The notes under the pieces are model-generated. The model worked only from the letters and a program-made list of their open reading frames with translations. It did no database searches and was not told the origin of the DNA. Of a DNA stretch of 64,000 nt, positions 20,382 through 32,090 are shown in pieces; the stretch's first letter is position 1, and each line of letters starts with the position of its first letter. Source of the stretch: Caenorhabditis remanei (Eukaryota > Nematoda > Chromadorea > Rhabditida > Rhabditidae); assembly GCF_010183535.1 (NCBI RefSeq), contig NC_071329.1:3782001-3846000 (forward strand), written 5' to 3'. The position numbers and the translations under genes are program-made.

Positions 20382-20832
20382 CAGTATCGCTCAAAAGTAT
20401 ATTAAGTTTTGCCTTTCTCAGTTGAAAACGCCCCAATTTGAGAGTGGGTCATAGTAAAACTAACTGTCCCACAAAATACGTTTTATGGGATCAAACAGAT
20501 CAGTGTAGAACTCCATTTTTGTAGTTGACAACTTTATTGTACGGACACTGCCTGGCAAGTTACATATCAACAAAGTAATTTCTCCCTCAAACCGACCCAT
20601 TTCAGTGCAAAATAGTGCGATTTTTGAGCTGTCCCCTTAAAATGTCCATAACTCTCTATGGAGTTTCCGTACAAAAAAATGATCAACTACAAAAATAAAG
20701 CTCTACTTCTTTTCTGTACGATTCCATTAAAAAATTATTATGCGGGACAGTTAGTTTCACTATGGCACACTCTCAAAATTGGGCATTTTCAACTGAAAAA
20801 GGCAAAACTTAATAAACTTTTGAGCGGTACTG
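20382..20832. mobile_element. Tc1/mariner-like palindromic MITE, copy 3
   Basis: It starts CAGTATCGC after TA and ends GCGGTACTG before TA. The full-length palindromic arms match the family. Confidence 0.7.
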
Positions 20833-21182
20833 TATGTGGTCTGTTTCCGTACAAAAAGCGTACAAAAGTTGACAATGAAGAAAAAAATCGGAACATTTAT
20901 TGCTGCGAAACATCATTCATAAAAGCCGAGATACCTCGTATTGTAGAAACGCAAACAAGAAAATTTTATTACATTTTTGCATCACGAAATTTTCGGAACT
21001 GCAGTTTTCCACATATTTCTTTTTGCATATTCATGAGTTCTAATTAATCAGTTTCACTGATTTGGCACTAGAGAAACTGTGTGACTATTCTCTCAGAATT
21101 GGATTTTTAAAAAGTTTTTCTTTTTTATAAAGAAAATTGATTTTCAGTTTCTTCGCTCGTGCTCTCACCTCCACTGTTCAAA

Positions 21183-22245
21183 ATGCAATCATCTTCTGCC
21201 GCCGTCATACTTTCCAATGTGAGTCCGTAATTTTTATTATTATTATCAAACTTGTCGAATTTCCGCCCGGCCCGGCTTCAGTATCTACTTTTTACCGGAT
21301 TTTCTGAATTTTTTAAAAGATTTTACATTAAAAAAAACCATAGTTGTCAGCCCGGGCAAATTGGCGCGAAAGTCAAATTTTTCAAATTTTTTTTGAATTT
21401 TTTCGCGAAAAAGTCAAATTTTTGACTATCATTCAGAATTAGAACAAATTCTGAAAAATAGTCAAAAATTGAAAAAAATTTCGAAAAAAAAATTGGAAAA
21501 AAAGGGTCATTTTTTGAAGCCGGGCCTTGACAACTATGAAAAAAACTAATTTCTTGATGTCAGACTTGTTAAATTTCGGCCCGGCCCGGCTTCAGTATCT
21601 ACTTTTTACCGGATTTTTTGAATTTTTTAAAGATTTTTCATTAAAAAAAAACTAATTTCTTGATGCATAACTAGCATTTAATTGAATCCTGAAGTATAGT
21701 AAAAAAATAGATAATTTTGGAAAAAATTGGAAAAATTTCAAAAATTGGCAAAATTTCGTTCTAAATTTAGTTTAAAAATATTTTGAATTTCAAACCCGGG
21801 GCCGACGGGCCGGGTGGAAAAAATCCAATTTCGGCCCCTCCCGTGACAAGTTTGTTTATTATAAAATAGTCATCCCTTCCAGGCCATCATCGTTGCCAAC
21901 ACCGGTCCCCTTGCCAAAAGCGGAGCCTTCCTGATTGTGGTCTGTGGAGGGTCTTAAAACGGATCATTTCTACCGAAACTTCACTGAGGAAGAGAAGAAG
22001 GCTAGGAGGAGTTTGACACTCCGGACGCTCTCGATATCAACTGCGCCCACGACGTCAGAATGAAAGATGGTGAAGCTGTAGGATAACATGCTCGAGAGGA
22101 ACACACAACGGTATCGAATAATGATTTACTTGTTTTTTTCTCATAGTCTTTATTTATTTTTTCAGCTCGTGACTCCAATGGATGTAATCATATTTGAAGG
22201 CATCCTCTCACTCTACGATGCGACGTTCGAGAGCGTGGACGGACC
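21183..22245 (+). pseudogene. uridine-cytidine kinase-like pseudogene
   Basis: Exon-like pieces are 21183-21218 (ATG…AAT|GTGAGT), 21883-22120 and 22166-22245. The second contains GAFLIVVCGG, where a kinase P-loop should follow, but a TAA comes next and the P-loop is missing. It continues with DHFYRNFTEEEKKARRS and, in another frame, DTPDALDIN, both landmarks of uridine kinases. The third reads LVTPMDVIIFEGILSLYD and then jumps to RDVRERGRT, implying an internal deletion. Stops, frameshifts and the lost P-loop argue against activity. The intron between the first pieces holds two GGCCCGG-rich repeats (21255-21850). Confidence 0.72.
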
Positions 22246-22356
22246 TCGTTTTTATTAAATATCGTTAAATTTATATTGTAGTAATAAAACTGATTTTCTA
22301 ACATACTTTCTTTTTCACTTGATAACAACAATTCTCAAAATCTTGAGCCAAATCTA

Positions 22357-23290
22357 CAGGGTGGCTAAAAAGTATACAACGCCACTATTTCTTTGATATT
22401 GGACCAAAAACCGATTGAATCAACAAGAAAACGTTATTAATAGTTGGAATATACGTATTAGATTTAGTATACAAAAGGAATTCGAAGTTGGATACTTTGG
22501 CTTTGATACAGGCCTTCAGACGAACGACGCCAAAATCGCCTGTGCGCCGCAGGTAGTCGACGTCGACTTCGTACCATATCTTCTGGAGGACGGTCTTAAG
22601 AGCAACGGCCGTGTTGTAGGAGATCCCTGAGAACTTGCTCTTCAAATATTCTCATATGATGAAATCCATCGGATTCAGATCCGCCGACGAGGAAGGCCTA
22701 AAGTCGTTGTTCCGGTAGCCAGCAAAATAAGAGAAAGGGCGATTTTTGTTGATTTTGAACCGTGTGACGTGGTCTAATTTAGTTGAGACATGAAAAACGA
22801 CCAGCATACTGCTGAGCTGTACAGGGAAACAGAACGTCATTCAAAACCAAGTTCTGGTTGACCCCAAGTTGATTTTGGCATCTCTTTCAATGAAAATCAA
22901 CAGAGTTCTACCGTCAGATGTAACCCCGGCCCATACAATGACACTTTTAGGAAAAAGGCGGGGATGGGCCTAGAAAAGTTTTGAGAACCTTCTGTCAGCT
23001 TGTGACAACAATAATTTCTGCTTTTGACACTTGGAAAAGGGCTCAGTAGTGCAAATCTTATCATCAGTCTAGATTACGCCCGACACGCGGCGCACAGGCA
23101 ATTTTGGCGTTTTACGTCTGAAGGCCTGTATCAAAGCCAAAGTATTCAACTTCGAATTCCTGTTGTAAACTAAATCTAATACGTATATTCCGACTATTAA
23201 TAACGTCTCTTCGCTGATTCAATCGGTTTCCCGCCGATTATCAACGGATTTTCAACCCCCAATGGCGTTGTATACTTATTAGCCACCCTG
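22357..23290 (-). mobile_element. degenerate mariner-type transposon
   Basis: The terminal repeats read CAGGGTGGCTAAAAAGTATA and, inverted, AGCCACCCTG, flanked by TA (22355-22356 and 23291-23292). The minus strand carries broken transposase: ASDLNPMDF-type SSSADLNPMDFI, then a segment ending LRRTGDFGVVRLKACIKAK, which fits the C-terminus of DDE mariner transposases. No continuous frame remains, so it is inactive. The ends are longer inverted repeats (about 190 bp from each end). Confidence 0.8.
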
Positions 23291-23293
23291 TAT

Positions 23294-23999
23294 TAGAGTG
23301 TCGTATCGCGAGACGATTCCAGCTGATTCCAGCATATTCTCGCAATCGTCTCGTTTTGCTCTGTCTCGTTTTGTCCAGCATAAAGTTCAGCATATTCTCG
23401 TTCAGCATAGTTCAGCAAAGTTCAGTTCAGCAAAAGTTCAGTTACAGCATATTCCAGCACGTTTCATTTATTTTTCATTCCCGCATAATTTCTTGCTGGA
23501 CATTGCGAGAATCTCGCGGGACGAACGTGAATTATTTTTCTGTGAGAAAAATAGAAAAATCTATGCTAAAGTGTTATTTCCGTGATCTTCCATTGTGAAT
23601 CAAGTACAGTGTTCCTTCATTTTGAACTTTTTTCGAAGGTCACGGTTCTAAAAATGCCAATTTTGCATTATTTTCAACATTCATTTCGTAAAAATTTGCA
23701 TGAAAAAATGATTAGAAACGTCAAAATTAAATTTCTTTATACGAAAGAATGGCCACGTTCGTCTCGCGAGATTCTCGCAATGTCCAGCAAGAAATTATGC
23801 GGGAATGAAAAATAAATGAAATGTGCTGGAATATGCTGTAACTGAACTTTTGCTGAACTGAACTTTGCTGAACTATGCTGAACGAGAATATGCTGAACTT
23901 TATGCTGGACAAAACGAGACAGAACGAAACGAGACGATGCTGGATTCAGCTGGAATTCTCGCAAAGTGCTGTAACTGATTCTCGCGAGACGACACTCTA
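23294..23999. mobile_element. hAT-like foldback element with 8 bp target duplication
   Basis: The ends read TAGAGTGTCG and, inverted, CGACACTCTA. The arms are about 290 bp and rich in TTCAGCATA units, with a unique centre of about 120 bp. CCCTGTAT occurs immediately on both sides (23286-23293 and 24000-24007), an exact 8 bp duplication that includes the terminal CCCTG of the mariner. TAG-type ends and 8 bp duplications are typical of hAT transposons. It encodes no transposase. Confidence 0.8.
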
Positions 24000-24136
24000 C
24001 CCTGTATTGAGAATTTGAAAAAAAAAACTTTGCAAACGTTAATTATTCATCGATTGAATAAGATGTGAAATGTGAGATCGTAGAAAATTCGAATAGGAGA
24101 TAGTGCAAGTTATACACGGTATAAACGGTATAGGTA

Positions 24137-24589
24137 CAGTACTGGCCATAAAGAATGCGCCAATTGCAGTTTTTAGTTGAAAATGGTCAACTTTGTGACT
24201 GTGACACGGCCTACCTGATAGCCTCACAATATTGATTGTTTATGGAGTGTATGGATCACAAATAGAGCTCCATTTTTGTATTTGACAACTTTTTTGTACG
24301 GGCATATCCTGAAGCGTTACAGGCAGTCTATGTATACAGCTCAAAAAATTCTCCTTCTAGCACTGAAAAACGGCCAAAATTGCGAGAAATTTCTTTGACA
24401 ATTGATAACTTCTTAGGATGTGCCCGTACAAAAAAGTTGTCAACTACAAAAATGATGCTTCACTTGTGATCTATACAATTCCATAAACAATCAATATTGT
24501 GAGACTATCAGGTAGGCCGTGTCACAGTCACAAAGTTGACCATTTTCAACTAAAAACTGCATGATTCGCATTCTTTATGGCCAGTACTG
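24137..24589. mobile_element. Tc1/mariner-like palindromic MITE, copy 4
   Basis: CAGTACTGGCCATAAAGAAT at the start and the exact inverse at the end, flanked by TA on both sides. It is one of the best-preserved copies. Positions 24590-24925 contain only repeat fragments. Confidence 0.8.
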
Positions 24590-24925
24590 TATAAATAACA
24601 AAATAAGAGAAAAACCAGTGACTAGAACGATTTACATAAATTTTAGGCTCCGCCCATAAAAAATATAAAATAGGAGTCGTTTCCAAGGCAGACATCTCAG
24701 TTTTCTTGTACATCGACCGTTTCTTGTCTAGTTATTGGGCGGAGCTTAGAATTCGAATAAATTGTTGAAGTCCGTAAACATATTTTTATAGCACGGCACG
24801 CTTTTTGCAACCGCGGGCTCAGAGAAAAATGACATATTTCAAGGGCATTTCGGTGGAGCGCAATTGTAAAAACTGTACCGAGCTAATATAAGAATAGTGA
24901 ACATAGAAATTGATGAGTATGGAGA

Positions 24926-27786
24926 TCATTCAACGCTAGAATATTCCAAGGGACTCTGCATGTGCTCGATCTCTATTTCGGATGGAGTTGATTGATAAAA
25001 GATGTGACGCCACAAAAAGAAATTGATTATAAAAACGACCACAATCGCCAACACAATAACCACCATTCTCCACGGTCTTCTCCGTTTGAATCCAGATGAT
25101 TTCTTCTTTTTAGACACCCCTGTCGTATTCAACTCCAGCCCGTCTTTCTGTGCACAATGCTCCAAGAGCACATTCCGACGATGCTCCACATACCGACTTT
25201 TATCAAGAATCTTATGGAAATCAGATTTGTTTGTAAAATCCCAGTCTTGCTCCAGATACCCCGATAGTTGCTCTGTCGCCATTTCGAGATCCTTCTGGTT
25301 CGATTCGAAGATTATCGATTGATTATTCTGTTCCAAGTAGTATGCAAAGATATAAGTGTACATAAGGGTATGACGCGATTCCGAGAGAATATTGATCGTT
25401 TTTTCGAGGGATTTCACATCGGAACACGAGATTCCTTCGGAGTCTTCCAGTTGGCTGGACACTTTTGAGCGGAGCTGAAAATCACGAAAATATGGAAATA
25501 AAATAGGAAAATCCTGTTATAGTACTAACCTTTTTCTCCAACTCCAAACTTTGCTCATGCGCCTTGAACCTGTTGTAGAAGAATAGGAAGCGAAGGAGGT
25601 CTGCACGACTGTCACGCGTCTCTTCGGTGTTTTGTGTGAATCTGAAATTAAACATGAGTTTTTTGTACTATGAGGGAGAATTCAGAGTTTGACGTTTCTC
25701 GTTGAACTGATATGTAACTGTGTTGCATGGAAGGGAATGTTTATTATCCGGAATTCCATTCAATTTTGGTACATACCAAAGTTGTTGGCAGCTTAACACT
25801 TCTTATCAGGAACAGGGTTGAGCGAAATTCCGCCTTCCGTCTTTCGCTTCCCACCATTTCAAAAACTGCATTCCGCTCAACTCTTATCCGGAAGTCGGAA
25901 GTTGGAAATCAGAAATACATATTTCTTTTTGGCACTGAACGGTCTCTCATACTGCGAAAAAGAACATCAAGAAACGTGATGTCGATTTTTTCACGATTTT
26001 ATTCAATTATTTCATTTTTTGCACTGAAAATCCTGCCATTTCAGCTTTTTAGACGTTGCAATGGATGGAAAACCATGCATCAAAAAGGTAGAGAATAAAA
26101 TTCTCCATCGAATGAGCCAAGAAACGTACATTTTGGTGAGAAATTGGCATTTTGGTACGGAAAAACCGATTTTCAAAAAAAAAAGACATTTTAGCAATTT
26201 CACCCAATATTTTTTCTAAAAATTGTAATAGTTTCAGAACATCCTTAAATAACCTGAGTCCACTGCGTGCAGCTATACCTAACCAAATAGTGATGCCGGT
26301 GGAATCAACTTGGGTGATGATGTTCCCTGAGCTCGACCCTCTGCACAAACTCACCGTCTGATAAAAAAGACAGGCGAGAGACCTATCAAAACCTCTCGTC
26401 GCAGCTAGCGGACCTACCGTGAGGTAGACTCCCGCCGCTGTAGTAGGCTCGCCATGTCCATACAAAAAAATGGTCAACTACAAAAATGATGTGCTATTTT
26501 TGTTCTGTCCAACCCATATAAACTTGAGTTTATCGGACAATCAGTGGACACCGAAATACACTGTCAAAGTTGGTCATTTTCCACTGAAAACGGCCAAAGT
26601 CGATACCGGTACTGTATGTACAATTTTTGTTAGAAAATGTTTCTGCCAAAGCGTGGGAGACCGTGCTGTTTGAAAAATGTTGGAAAAGAATCTTAAATTT
26701 GCAAGAAAGTAGAAAAGTCGGAAGTTGGAGTTCCCAACACCTCAGGATCCCCTAAAAACATAAAAACCAATAATGTATCCTATTTCGACCCACTACTTCC
26801 TAAACTTCAACTCAAAACTCACACATTACAATATCCATATCCATGCACCGCCCAATCCTTTAAACACAACCAACAGAACTTGTATCGACACTTGGCACTT
26901 CTGCACGTCATCTTGTTACACCCTCCATTCTTCTCAATCGCCGTATTGCATTTCGGACAATCCTTAGTGTTGCTCAGTACCCAGTGCAAAGTTTCCTTAT
27001 CAGATGAGTATTCTGCTCCCGAGATGTTATCTTGCTCCTTTAGACACTTCTTGCTCCAAATTTTCAGGAGGGCACAGGTGACTGGCTCATGAGGGTTCTG
27101 ACCACACGAGAAGCAAAATCGGGTGCCACAGGAACAGGTGACATGATGAGGGTCCAGGTTAAGCGACTTAATTGCATTACCACAATTAGTACCAGGACAC
27201 CATATGAGACATCTGCTCGTTTCTACATAAGCATTCACTGTATTTCTAACAAAGCCTTCCAGAATTTTCGGGTCTTCGAGGAATTCTTGAATCTTCTCAT
27301 CATGAATAATCTGCTTACAATCAGAACCAATACATCCTATCTGTGACTTTCCCTCCTTGATCTTTTCAGCCAGGTAGGCCTTCCAACATTCCAGACAAGC
27401 GAGATGGTTACAGTGCAAACCAATTAGCTGGGTCTCCTCACAACAAATGTCACAAATTTGATCTTCGGTGGGGCCCCCGGAGCTCTCATTGGAATTCTTG
27501 AAATCCGGATTCTCATAAAAGTGTTCCATCACCTTCTCCTTGCCCCAGTTGAACTTCTGAAGCCAGACCCGACATTCACCATTGCTCATTCCAAATACTG
27601 ACTGGATATCGGCAATTTGTGACTGCATGGCTTCTTGGATGTCGCTGAACGTGAGAATCTGAAAATATTTGATATGGTGATGCCTGAAATTAAGAAACTT
27701 ACAGTTTTCTCGACCTCCTTGCCATCATCATCGTCGTGATCATCTGAATCAATACCAAAGTCGCTCCACTCATCGTTTGAGTCCAT
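24926..27786 (-). CDS. Ariadne-type RBR E3 ubiquitin ligase with C-terminal transmembrane anchor
   Basis: Four exons (27703-27786, 26823-27658, 25530-25641, 24926-25474) join in frame to 526 residues. An acceptor (AATTTCAG|AAGGTATGG) sits just upstream of the start. The order is an acidic N-terminus, a UBA-like segment (about 45-80), RING1 (from CDIC at 97), IBR (about 165-223), RING2 (CPKC at 262) with the catalytic Cys in GGCNKM (275), and an Ariadne domain (RHTLMYTYIFAYYLEQNNQS). RBR ligases take ubiquitin from an E2 onto this Cys before transfer. After the domain come KKKK and KRRR and a ~20-residue hydrophobic helix (about 481-500), then a ~26-residue acidic tail. That suggests membrane anchoring, which is not usual for ARI1 proteins. 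The 1.2 kb intron 2 holds repeats. Confidence 0.88.
26455..26614. mobile_element. Tc1/mariner-like MITE, copy 5 (right half only)
   Basis: AAAATGGTCAACTACAAAAA to CCGGTACTG followed by TA. The left arm is absent. It lies in intron 2 of the Ariadne gene. Confidence 0.6.
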
Positions 27787-27845
27787 ACCTTCTGAAATTA
27801 TAGGGTTATGTGAAATGGTAAACGTTAAAGTAAGTGGTTGTTACA

Positions 27846-28090
27846 ACCGCGCTCTACGAAAACTGAGTTAAAGAATTGGTGGAGACGGAGGAAACCAAAA
27901 TGTAGATCACCACGAGTTCTGTGTTTTTGAGCTACTCTGGGTTGATTAGCGAATTATTTACGTGCTGGAAATTTTAAAAAACCGGCTCAGAGTATGTCGA
28001 TGACAAAGAACTTGCCGAGATCTACATTTTAATATATTTTTCAGCATGTAAGGTTTAGTTCAAAAGGAGTTACACGCCGGCAAAAAAAAT
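27846..28090. repeat. diverged GGCC-type palindrome upstream of the Ariadne gene
   Basis: AAAATGTAGATCACCACGAG and GAGATCTACATTTTAATATA form the arms. The GC-rich ends are degraded. Confidence 0.5.
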
Positions 28091-28159
28091 CGGAAGACAG
28101 CGTTCGAAAAACAATAATTGTGAGGCCCTCATAGACGTTCACCAGAATCAATAACCGAC

Positions 28160-28206
28160 TTTTTGTGTGCGTTGTGTGTCAACTCAACACACAACGCACA
28201 CAAAAA
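28160..28206. repeat. perfect 19 bp-arm hairpin
   Basis: TTTTTGTGTGCGTTGTGTG is followed by a 9 nt loop (TCAACTCAA) and the exact reverse complement. It is intergenic between the Ariadne gene and the srw genes. The rest of 28207-29230 holds no recognisable gene. Confidence 0.85.
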
Positions 28207-29230
28207 TATGCCAGGGACCATTTGCACTCCACTCTCCCTTCCTTATCCACACAGGCCTCCTTCAGCCTAGAGACTCCAGTCTAACCCATCCATTCATTCA
28301 CTCAAAGTGAATGACAGGACCACCGAACAGGCATTCCATCGCGATATCCACCATGCACAAGTTGCGAATCAAAAAAAGCGAGTTGAGTGCGAAGGGTGAG
28401 GCTAAAAGAAAGGTCTCCAAGACTAAGGTTATTAGATATTGTACGGTTGGCACCGTGTGCTCTTCTAAACAATTCTTTAAAGTCGCTTGAGTTTCTAGAC
28501 TCACTCCGTATGTCACTGTGTGCCGCGTTTGACCTACGGGCGCGCGCGCATTTCTCGCAGCTATTTTGTCAATTTCGCTTTCAAAATGGAGAATTTCGGC
28601 ACTCTTGGGCGCTGGCGGAGGCACGTTAGGTGCTCCGTTATTCTCGTTAGTTTGTTTATATCTCTTTCTTTGGTTTTTAGACCAAATTATTATAGTTTTC
28701 TTGTTTTATTGTGGGTTTTAGCCGTTTGGCTTGAAATAAATTGATTATTTCAGCAAGAAATTGTGTTTTGGTTTGTGTTGCGCGTTTTAGATTTTAGCTT
28801 ATATCAAAACTTGGTTTTGATATAATTTATAGCATTTTCTCGCTGCTTTTTGTTTCGGTGTGTTAGATTTTCCCTTTGCGTTTGCGTTTCTTGTGTGTTT
28901 CTCGTTATTTAGCTAATAAGTGTTGCAAGTTCTCTCGTGAATTTGTAATTCTTTTTTATATATACCTATGTTTGAAATGTTAAAATTATAAAATTAATTA
29001 TTTAATAATCAGAGACATGATCAACTTTTGTACACAGTCAGAAAACAATTGAGTTTTAAAGATTATTGGTTTTTTTTCAGCAGGACATTGTCCATTGGTT
29101 TGACACAATATACTATACATAGTTAGTGACCTTCCCTAGTTAGTCGCTACGCAGCTAATTAATAGATGATATACACATGATTGTAAGAAAGTTGTTATCA
29201 AATTTTATGCAAGTTAGTTCCCAGAACTCC

Positions 29231-31124
29231 TCAAAGTTTTGTCGAACTCTCTGGCCCCGCTGTTGAGTTAGTTGCCGGTTCCGTAAATGTCTTCTGAAAA
29301 AAATAAAATGTGCATCAACTTCAAGAATCCAACTTTTTCCGACCAAACTCACCTGTTTTCTCTTATCCAATCTAAACAACTTCCACACCACCTCTCGATA
29401 TTGAGAAGACAAAAAGAAACAAATAAAACAATGGAATATCGAGTTGAGATTCAGAATTATTTTGATAACATAGTTGAACACGTCTATTATTTGTCTGAAA
29501 TTAACAATATCTGAGAATTCCCGCTTTTGTTAAAACTCACTCAATCACTTTATTTTGGTTTTCAAGATCATATCGATTATCTATTAAGAACCTAATACTG
29601 TAAATAGATTCAGATATCAGGAAAGATACTGCCATCATGACGACTAACATTGATGTGCTGCTGCCTCTGAACGATAATTTTGACTCTCTATGATCAGACA
29701 GGGTTCTAGGAGTTTCATCAAAAATGGTTCTTATCTTGAGTCTATTTTTGAGTACTTTTGCGGCACGTGCCGTACAAGGGAAATCTTTGGAGACGCGGCT
29801 TTCAAACGATCCATCTCTGGTTATAGGTACTTTCGACTACGTGTAGTCCATTTCTGTCATCAAAACCTGCTAAATGTCTCTGCGAGCCGAGTTATGGGCT
29901 CCCAAACTTTTCATATGGCCAAACTTTTTCACATGGAATTCCAAAATCGGCCGTATATACGCGACCGCGCGGTTCCATTTGTGTTCCCCAGCGGTTTACC
30001 TGTGCTCGTACGTTTTAAAAATGAGAACATCTTTGCGTATACATTTTGCCGATTTGGAATTCCATGTGGAAAGCTTGACCATATGAGACGTTTGAAAGCT
30101 TATAACTCGGCTCGCAGAGACATTTAGCAGGTTTTGATGGCAGAAATAGACTCCCCGTAGTCAAAAGTACCTATGACCGAATTTATAGGTCGTTTGAAAG
30201 ACGCGTCTCTGTATGTTTACCGGATAGTGTTTTGGTTCTGTCCTTTCTTAACTTACTTATCATTTCCTAGCTTCTTTCGCCTTCTTTGCGTCATACCCAA
30301 AGCTACCAAAAGAAAAACAGTGACTATCAGATACAGCACAGTAAGAAACATAACAATATATCCCTCCTGATAGATGTATGACGTCTTTGATCCAAATTCT
30401 GGAGCTACCATACAACGTCTGAAAATGAATAATTTCAGAAATATGAGGGACGCCGTGTTACACATCTATCCTACCCATTATAACTATTGGCATCAGTCCA
30501 AAAACCGAAGTCCGTATAAGCTTGCCAGTACCGAACTCCACAAGCAAACCAGGTCACCAAAAATATACGTTTTCCTGTGCGAACTTTCAATAGGTTGTCG
30601 ACAAACGAACTCATCGGAAACAACACTGATACTGTTCGAATTATAGCAGCGGAGAGTGCAAGAACAGCTGAAGCAAGTCTTCCAAATGTTTGAAATGCCT
30701 TTGAATGCATTTCACAATAATAATACCGGTATTCTTTGGGAGTTTCGCAGAAACCTTCAAATGGTGCTCTTCTCGCTCTATATCCACATAGTCTTTCTGT
30801 GATACTCGTCAGAAATATTTGCATATCACATACACAAATTCCAATTATGATAATGAACACAACGTTTTGTCTCAGAGCTTTTCTTGTCAGAATAATAAAA
30901 TGAATAAGATTTAAAAAGAGACCAATAAACGACACAATATGATCTATCAATTCAGTTGATGCAATAGTTTTCTGTTTGGTTTCTTCAGTAAATATGTAAT
31001 CAGGTCGGGTGTCCCAATTATCCATAGGTCCTCCATTAAAAAAATAGTAGTCCCCTGATTCTTTACCTAACCAACGTTCAGTAGAAGTACCAGGTTTGGG
31101 GGTGGTTAGAAATAGATATCTCAT
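29231..31124 (-). CDS. srw-type seven-transmembrane peptide-receptor-like chemoreceptor (paralogue A)
   Basis: Five exons join in frame to 380 residues: 30475-31124, 30257-30418, 29541-29666, 29353-29494, 29231-29293 (TGA). There is a ~60-residue extracellular N-terminus, then TM1 (VSFIGLFLNLIHFIILTRKA), TM2 (NVVFIIIIGICVCDM), TM3-4 with a REYRYYYC-like EYRYYYCEM segment, and a last helix followed by SSQYREVVWKLF, typical of the srw family. The tail ends KTFTEPATNSTAG…STKL. An acceptor (CAATTTTCAG|AAATC) lies 17 nt before ATG. A foldback element enlarges intron 2 to about 590 bp, while the same intron in paralogue B is about 53 bp. Srw receptors resemble FMRFamide-type peptide GPCRs; the ligand is unknown. 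Confidence 0.85.
29785..30212. repeat. ~430 bp foldback in srw-A intron 2
   Basis: The arms begin AAATCTTTGGAGACGCGGCT, TTCAAACGA and are mirrored by TCGTTTGAAAGACGCGTCTC. A second copy lies at 58371-58800 and a diverged relative at 44398-45116. Confidence 0.75.
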
Positions 31125-31144
31125 TGTGTGAAATATGATTTCTG

Positions 31145-32090
31145 AAAATTGAAAATTCGTTTTAAAAAGTTGTTGATGTTGTTGAAATTTAATTATGATT
31201 ACATATTTTGGAAATTTGATGCATAATCTTTTGAAAAATCACGCGCTTTACAGATAATTAGAGGTTTGGGAGAAGTGATGTTTATGGGGTTTGGTGTATT
31301 TGTGATTTCGCGTCACTTAGAACATTTAACCAGCATTTCAAACTAAAACAATTTCAAAGTCCATGGATGTATCTGAAATCAGTCAAATGAATTCGAAGGT
31401 GACAAATATCCAATTTCCGGCTCGAAAAAGACGGAATTATAATGAAAACACTTGAAAACAAAAGAAAGAGTATGTTTCTAGGAAAAATGTAACAGATTTT
31501 TAAGAAAAAAGATTTTCAACTGAAAAATCGAATTTCTAGGTGGTCCTAGTAATATTGTACGGCTGAAAAGCGACTTTTTGGCAGTGCGCTTCTAAGAAAA
31601 GTGGTACAACCATGAAAATATGGCCCCTGGGGTTTCTTTGTACCCTGAATCGAATAGTCATCACAGATTTTTTGTGTATGTACTGGTTCCGCCTGGTAGC
31701 CCAAAATCTATGGCGATTAGACGGTCTGTGTGAACTAATTATTCAGAAGACGTCTTTATTCCAGTTTCAGTGTTTTTTAAAAACTCGTGCGTATCAGAAA
31801 CACTTTGGCGTTCCTCAGACTCTGAATTAAATATGAGCTAGCTCTAATGCTTCCAGTTAAATAGATATTACTTCCGCCTGAGTCGCTGCGCAGCTAATTT
31901 TTAGATGACAGAGGAAATGTGTACAGAACAAATAGATGTCAAATTTTATGTAATAAAAAAGATACGAAAAATTATAATTAGTTTCCTGAACTCCTTAATG
32001 TTCTGGTAGTTCCTTCTAAGGTAGTCGCTGGTTCCGTAAATTTCTACTGAAAAATAAAATTTGAAACTATTTTTTTCCGACCAAACTCCC
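31145..32090. other. spacer between srw paralogues
   Basis: No gene was seen at 31145-31975. Just downstream of paralogue B, at about 31985-32046, is a relic of the fifth srw exon. It can still be aligned (FTEPAT…) with 29231-29293 but is not joined in frame. Confidence 0.55.

Noticed and set aside
28298..28744. 108-codon minus frame (PPPAPKSAEILHFESEID…)
   Set aside because: No recognisable domain, splice sites or paralogue; a plus-strand frame overlaps it equally well.
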